From contig CM059972.1 in NCBI GenBank assembly GCA_030490835.1, positions 58,509,563-58,573,562 on the forward strand: DNA of 64,000 nt. The letters run 5' to 3'. Made by a program: the position numbers and the translations under genes. Of this stretch, positions 57,840-64,000 are shown piece after piece. A model generated the notes under the pieces. The model was not told the origin of the DNA. It was given only the letters and a program-made list of their open reading frames with translations, and ran no database searches. The DNA comes from Annona cherimola. Taxonomy: Eukaryota > Streptophyta > Magnoliopsida > Magnoliales > Annonaceae. Position 1 is the stretch's first letter. Each line of letters begins with the position of its first letter.

Positions 57840-60800
57840 TGTGAAACCCCAACCTAAGGAGGATTCAATGTGTGCATTGAACATGTACATGTGACTTATA
57901 TATGATTAAATGGAATTTTTGGATGATTTTAGGATTTTATGATATTTTGCAATTAGGGTTCAATTAAGAAGGGTGATTAAAAATTTAATCGCCGGAGCTC
58001 AATATGAGTCAAGGTGACTAAAGGGGCATAATTAGGATTAAAATATGCTAATTTGTTATAAACATTTAGTTTAATTTCCATGATTTAATTAATGGAGATT
58101 AAAGTGGAAATTATGGAATTATGTTGGAAAAACATAGAAAATTCATAACTCAACGCCTGTAAGGCGGAATCAAGTAAAATTTGATATGGAAGTTAATAAT
58201 GTTGAGCTTGATATTATAGAATTATTGGGTTATAAAAATATTTGATGAAATTAATCTAATGATTTATTGATCATATCTCAAATTCAACCGTTAACTTCAA
58301 ACGGCTATAACTTGAGCTAGAAAAATCGGATTGAGATGAAATTTGAAACGGTTGAATGAAATTATGAGATTAAAATTTTGGAAGATTTAGATTAAGAAAA
58401 TTATGTTGGAAAAATTTCTGCATTAGAAAAGGTGTATACAGTTGACTTTTACACCTCAAAAGTACCATGCATTTAAGACAAAATGTGCATGAATTGAATG
58501 CAATTTTTAATGGTCCAAATAGGTGTAAAATGCAGGTGAAATGCAGGTTGTTTTATAATTAAATATGTGTGGAAATTCGTGGTTATGCTTCTGGAATTAA
58601 TGAGCTAAGGAGAGAGCTCAAACTAGCATAGCATGGTGACACGCTTATGGACGTTCATGGGCTGTTGCAGCTGTTAATTTTTAATTTTATAAATAATGCA
58701 CATAACTAGCTGAAATTTTGGGATACATAAATGACCATTTAATTATGTGAAAAAAATCCAAGAAAAATCTTGAATTGTAGCTGCCATGAAAGGTGAAAAA
58801 AATGGACAGCTTATTGCATGCAAATGACGTCCAAATGATGTGCCGATTTGCTGCCATTTTGCTAAATCTTTTAATGCCAAATTAATGCATGAATTAAAGG
58901 ATAATTAGGTATATAATTTACCCTTAAATTAGGGTTGAAAAAAGTGGAAAATTTTCCAAAATGGACAGCAGCTAGGGACGTGATTTGGGGGACAGCTTGA
59001 ACGGTCATGCTTTGAGCAGAATTTTGGTTTAATAAAAAAAAGATAAAAATATTTATATGGCTGAAAATCAACCAGAACATAGGGGGATAATCAAACATTA
59101 AATTTTTGTGAAAAATCCAGCCCCAAAGTGGGGCCCACAGCTGGAAATTCTAGCTCTATAAGAAGGGATGCTCGGTCATATGAAATGGGGTATTGTGATT
59201 TTTTTAAAGTGTTCAAGTTCTTCTCTCCCAAGGAAGCACTCGCTTCCAGCCCTAGACCAGCCAAGAAAGAAGAAAAAAGAAGGAAAAGAAAGGGGAAAAG
59301 GAGGGATTATCAATTAATCAAGTAAGTTTATGTTAATCTTGATTTTACGCTTCAAAACTGGAAATTATATGATGTTATAACCCAAAATATGAATGAAGTA
59401 GTAAAAGATGTATTTTCACCATGAAAATTTGATTAATAGTTAATTATATGATGATTAAGGGATGAACAAAATTTCAGATTGAAATATTAAGCAGGTTTGA
59501 AATTAAAAATCCGAGAAGATTAACCTAAATAGTGTAGAACGGGTGACAAGATCAGCTGTAGTAAATGATTTTTAATATGAAATTTTTATATGATGTAGGA
59601 GCCATCGTGAGGATAAATCTACCAAAATAAAAATTAATTTTTGGGTGATATTAGTATGGGTTATAAGTCATGTGATTAGGGCTGACCCTAAACTCATAAC
59701 ACTGTCCAGCACAGTGAAAATGCCAAAATAAATATATAATGTTAATATTTCGTGATGAAATATTTATGAAAGTTAATTCATGTATTTATTGATGTATTAT
59801 ATAAATTTAAAAATTAAATATTTTGATTTGATTATAAATAAAGATTTAGATATTTCAGTACGCCTGATTTCAGCATATGTGGATAGTTTGAGAAAAAAAT
59901 CAAAAAGAAATATGAAAACTACGTAGAAATGATCTAAATTGATATATATGTTAATAAAATAAATTTGGGTAAGTAAAAGTTGTTGGGTCCCGAATTGATG
60001 GCAAAACCCAAGAGGGGAGGGGTGAATTGGGTTCTTGAAAAATTCTTTGGTAAGTTAAAACTTAACCCCTTGTAATTTCAATCCCCTTGATAAAACGTGA
60101 TATGAGATAGAATGAGAGGGTGTAAATGGAATATAAAAATGTAAAAAATCAAACCAAACAAGAGACAACGATATATAGTGGTTCGGGCAACCTTCCCTAC
60201 TCCACTCTTCCAAGCACACACCCGTTGTGTCTTGGGTTCCACTATTGTATCTTCAATACAATCTAGAGCACCCACTCTCTTCTAGATTCTAGCTCTAGGG
60301 GGCATACACAATAATCACTTGTTGGTGAGACCAACTCCAACCAACCAAGTCCAAACGATTGGTGAGACAAACTCCAACCAATCAAGCAAAACCCGTTAGT
60401 GAGACAAACTCAAACCAACCCCCTGTTTTGCTTCTTCTTGAATTCGGTCTCCAATACCGATTCAAGGCAACAACACAAAACAAAATAAACAAAAGAGAAT
60501 TTACACTTTACAATGTGTATTCGATAAGCACCGGAAGCTCCTTGTCATGTAGAGATGATAAACTTGAAAGCGCACTTGGAAGTTGTAGCACTTGGAACTT
60601 CAATAGTTAATCAAATGACTTCAACACACTTGAATATTTGAAGATAGAAGCTCAACTTGTGTTTTTCTCTTTCTTTCCTCCTTCTCTCTTTTCTCCACGT
60701 TCATTCTTCAATGGTATATATAGAGGAAAAAAGGTTCTAGCCGTTGGAGTGGAGGTTCACGCGCATCTAGAGCTCCAACGTTCGGATTTTCGACCGTTAC

Positions 60801-63116
60801 GAGTTGAAGTCGCAAGTGGAGTCGACTTCGGATGAGTGGAGTCGACTTCGGATGGGTGAAGTCGACTTGGGATGCGACTTCGCCTTGTAAAAACTTGCTG
60901 TCCAGAATTTTGCCTTCGAAGTTGCAGGTGAAGTCCACTTGGGTCTGGGACTTCACCCAAGTCGCAGGCGAAGTCGACTTGGGATGAGACTTCACTTTGC
61001 TGTCTGTCCGAAGTCGCAGGCGAAGTCGACTTGGGTCTAGGACTTCACCCAAGTCGCAAGTGAAGTCGACTTGGGCTGAGACTTCACTTTGCTGAACTTG
61101 CAATTCATGAACTAGAACTCTTGAAACTTAAATTATTTTACATTCTCATTTTCATACACATAATTAGAGACAAAATATCTGAGAACACTTAGACAAATGT
61201 GTTAGATCCTTTTTAATGATATTTCAATTATTTGTTAATCATCAAAATCAAATTAACCATTCTATTCGATAAGCACATGATCAATAATCTCAACAAAAGT
61301 TGGATTAATTGCTGAAAATTCGGATTTATAAAACTGTTCAGGGTTATGTGTCAAGAGACACGTTGAACGTGTGAAAAATGGGTTCCAAAGTTGCTGTTTT
61401 GGAAACCTATGATTAGTGGATTTAAATCCCATAAAAATACCCTAAAAAAGTGGTAATTAGGGTTAATTATCATGCTAAATTAGTGACCAAGTTTCTGACT
61501 TGGGAAATTTTATGAAACGCCTCATATATGTGTTACCAAATGGGCATATGTGAAAGGATAGACATGCATAGGTGATAAATGACTTATGTCATTTGATTTT
61601 GTACAAAAATGTATGAAAATATGATAGAGTTCATGATTATATATCTTTTTATAGTGAATAATTATTAATTTCAAATTTTGGAATTAATTTATGAAGTTTA
61701 AGGTGATAACATGTGCTTTAAACGGACACCGATGTGTGAATTTTAGAAAAAGAGTGAAAAATGGCTTAAGGAAGGTAATGAGCCATTAAATAATAATTAT
61801 TGGATGATTATTATGTGATTGAATGATTACCCTACTTAGGGGACTAAATATGTGTGTAAAAGTCCATGTAATGCACAAGTATATGCTATACGGGCATAAT
61901 GACTTGAGAAGTCGAAGGAATTATGTATGTTGATAAAAATGGGTTGGAAAACTGAGTTGAATGCAAGCAAAAGAAAGTATATGAATGCTATATCATTTTT
62001 ATATGTATAGGCAAAGGCAAAAGGATAAGCGAAACGGAAAGCTAAGTAAGCAAGGTAAGCAAGCAATTTTCTAAATGATTTTGGTTTTCATTACAAGGTA
62101 TTTAAGGATGGTCATTCCTTGTCTATATGCATATTGAAATGTTTATTTCTAATGAAATAAATGATTGCTTATGGTTTCGCAATTATGCTTGAAATGTAAT
62201 GAAACACGAATTTATACAATATTTATTGAAATGATGTTTAAAGAGGGATGGTGCAAAGAATTCTCTACATAAGAATGACAGGTTCCATGTGTAAGGGGGT
62301 ATATAATGTCGGGGTGACTAAAAGTCATGCATGGAATGGAAATCAAGTAGGCTAGTCGAGGTAGTAAGTGGACAAGGAGTCCCCCTTGACGTTGCCAAGT
62401 CGGTAGGTTCGGCACCAAGGATGGAAAGGACCATGCTATGAAAGAGTGTTCCCCGTGCTAGCGTACCGTCACATGAAGGATAATGTCATCAATGGAAATG
62501 ATGAATTTGCACATCCAATGTTTATGAAGTGTTTATGAAATGTGTATGAATATTTTATGAAAAGGTTTTTGCTCTACAGGTAGTTGATCACTTGATAAGT
62601 GTCTCTACTGAAGGGAGAAAATTGCTTTTAAATAAATATGCTTTCAAAATGAATTGCCTGTAAAATATAAGCTTGCTTATTGAGTTTCGACTCACGTTTT
62701 CGTTTTTCAAACCCATAGACAGGTAAAAGAAGAGACCTGATAAAGGAGCAAGAGCCATCCATTGAAGAAATGGAAAGACATTATAAGTTTCATGTTTATG
62801 ACAACTTATGTCTAATGATTGTAAATTTACCTTGATGTTTTATGTTGGCATCTATAAAGGTACATGCAGTGACATTTGATTTATGAGATAGTTTGAAATA
62901 TGTTATGAAAATCATGTCTAGTTATGACATTATTGGTTGGAAATGACCTAGATATGCATGAGATAAAAATATGAGGAATTAAACTCCTTTGAGAACATAT
63001 TTAAATTGGATAAATATCCGTTAAAACTCGTCGTGTGACAGGGCAACAATCCTGATCACGTTTACCAGTCAAACGATCTCGAGGTAAGGTTATGATGCTC
63101 GGGCTGGGGAGTTACA
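57840..63116 (+). mobile_element. solo LTR D, copy 2, interrupted by solo LTR F
   Basis: Same boundaries and ATTAG flanks (57835-57839 and 63117-63121) as 23001-26957. Removing F with one AAAGT leaves 3957 bp, the same length as copy 1. TATAAG box and GTGGGGCCCAC (59128-59138) are kept. No gene. Confidence 0.92.
59981..61295 (-). mobile_element. solo LTR F, Sirevirus type
   Basis: 1315 bp from TGTTGGGTCCC to TCTCAACA with AAAGT on both sides (59976-59980 and 61296-61300); absent from the matching site in copy 1 near 25141. The end at 59981 resembles the LTR ends of B and E (GTCCCGAATTGATGGC, AAGAGGGGAGGGGTGAATTG). GTCGAC motifs at 60821, 60841, 60861, 60973, 61025 and 61065; TATATATA on the minus strand at 60715-60722. 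No internal region. Confidence 0.9.
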
Positions 63117-63121
63117 ATTAG

Positions 63122-64000
63122 TGGTATTTATCAAATATTTAAAAATTCTTTTTACAGCCATTAAATGTGATTCTTTAGGACATGATTGAAATCTAGAACA
63201 CATGCAAACACTGAATAGAATATCGGGTCTAGAAGCAGTTAAATATAATAAAGAACCTATCATGCTTCTATATAGTTTTTGTTCGACAGATTTACCCTTT
63301 TCATCAGTGTCGATCTTGACTGTTGAACTCATTGGAGTGTTCACTCCCTTGCTATTTTGCATTTCGAATTTCTTTAGCATTTCTTTGATATACTTGGACT
63401 GATTTATAAAGATTTCTTCTCCTTGTTGCTTGATTTGCAGTCTAAGGAAGAAATTTAATTCTCCCATCATGCTCATTTCGAATTCGCTCTGCATAATCTT
63501 AAAAAATTCTTGGCACAGAGTTTCGTCAGTAGCACCAAATATTATATCATCTACATAAATTTGAACAATTAAAATATTTTTACTCTTATACTTGATGAAT
63601 AATGTAGTATCAACCTTTCCTCTTTGAAATTCATGATCAATCAAAAATTTGTTTAACCTTTCATACCAAGCTCGTGGAACTTGTTTTAGTCTATATAATG
63701 CCTTGGTTAATTTATAAACATAATTTGATTGATCCTTTTCTTCAAATCTAGGGGGTTGTTCAACATATACTTCTTCATTCAAGTATCCATTCAAAAATGC
63801 ACTTTTCACATCCATTTAAAACAATTTGAAATCCACGTGAGAAGCAAATGCTAGTAGAATACGTATGGCTTCTAATCTAGCCACAGGTGCAAATGATTCT
63901 TCAAAATCAATCCCTTCTTCTTGGGAATACCCTTTGGCTACTAGTCTGGCTTTATTTCTTATTACAAGTCCACTTTCGTCTAATTTGTTCCTAAATACCC
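63122..64000 (-). pseudogene. reverse transcriptase of Sirevirus B, copy 2 (runs off the window)
   Basis: Counterpart of 26963-27841. MDVKSAFLNGYLNEEVYVE, YVDDIIFG and NTPMSSTVKID are in one open frame from 63815 because the stop at 27264 of copy 1 is a Gln codon here. A TAA directly upstream of MDVKSAF is shared. The apparent C-terminus CNSPARAS is read from LTR D. Confidence 0.9.

Noticed and set aside
63090..63121. C-terminal extension CNSPARAS of the copy 2 RT
   Set aside because: Read from the end of solo LTR D, not from pol.

Overview
The window is plant nuclear DNA and consists almost entirely of LTR retrotransposons inserted into one another. The evidence is Ty1/copia Sirevirus-like and Ty3/gypsy chromovirus (Tekay/Del-like) proteins, tRNA-iMet primer sites, LTRs up to 4 kb, a SINE and MITE-like repeats. 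No intact host gene, rRNA or tRNA gene was found. Species cannot be read from the sequence; a repeat-rich, heterochromatic flowering-plant region fits. Every coding region carries stops or frameshifts, so all are called pseudogenes.

Layout of copy 1 (1-39.7 kb), oldest to youngest. An RNase H-like (RVT_3) fragment (39492-39716) was hit by plus-strand Sirevirus A (integrase/RT at 2672-3665 and 37674-38090, 3' LTR 38141-39488). Plus-strand element G (env-like tail, polypurine tracts and LTR, 1-2671) abuts the integrase of A. Minus-strand Sirevirus B (3666-37668, target duplication CAAAC) splits the RT of A. B was then hit by three elements: a full-length chromovirus C (7640-22086, duplication AGAAG), a chromovirus-type solo LTR D (23001-26957, duplication ATTAG), and a Sirevirus E (28986-36743) inside the 5' LTR of B. 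LTR divergence by eye (B > E and C) agrees with this order. A SINE with 17-bp target duplications lies in the LTR of A.

39.7-47.97 kb is AT-rich and non-coding: a 718-bp solo LTR with duplication CGTTA, a MITE-like family in both orientations, fold-back elements, and a diverged direct repeat at its two ends. A 100-N assembly gap follows (47971-48070).

48071-64000 is a second copy, roughly 99% identical by sampling, of 13217-27841, starting inside the RT/RNase H of C. It differs mainly by a 1315-bp Sirevirus-type solo LTR F (59981-61295, duplication AAAGT) inside D. An unmerged haplotype is as likely as a true segmental duplication.

Most interesting: an extra ORF upstream of gag in C; paired GTCGAC hairpins spaced 39 bp with a 121-bp higher-order period in Sirevirus LTRs; a similar GTCGAC cluster between pol and the env-like ORF of B; and a TCP-type site upstream of the TATA box in two chromovirus LTR families.
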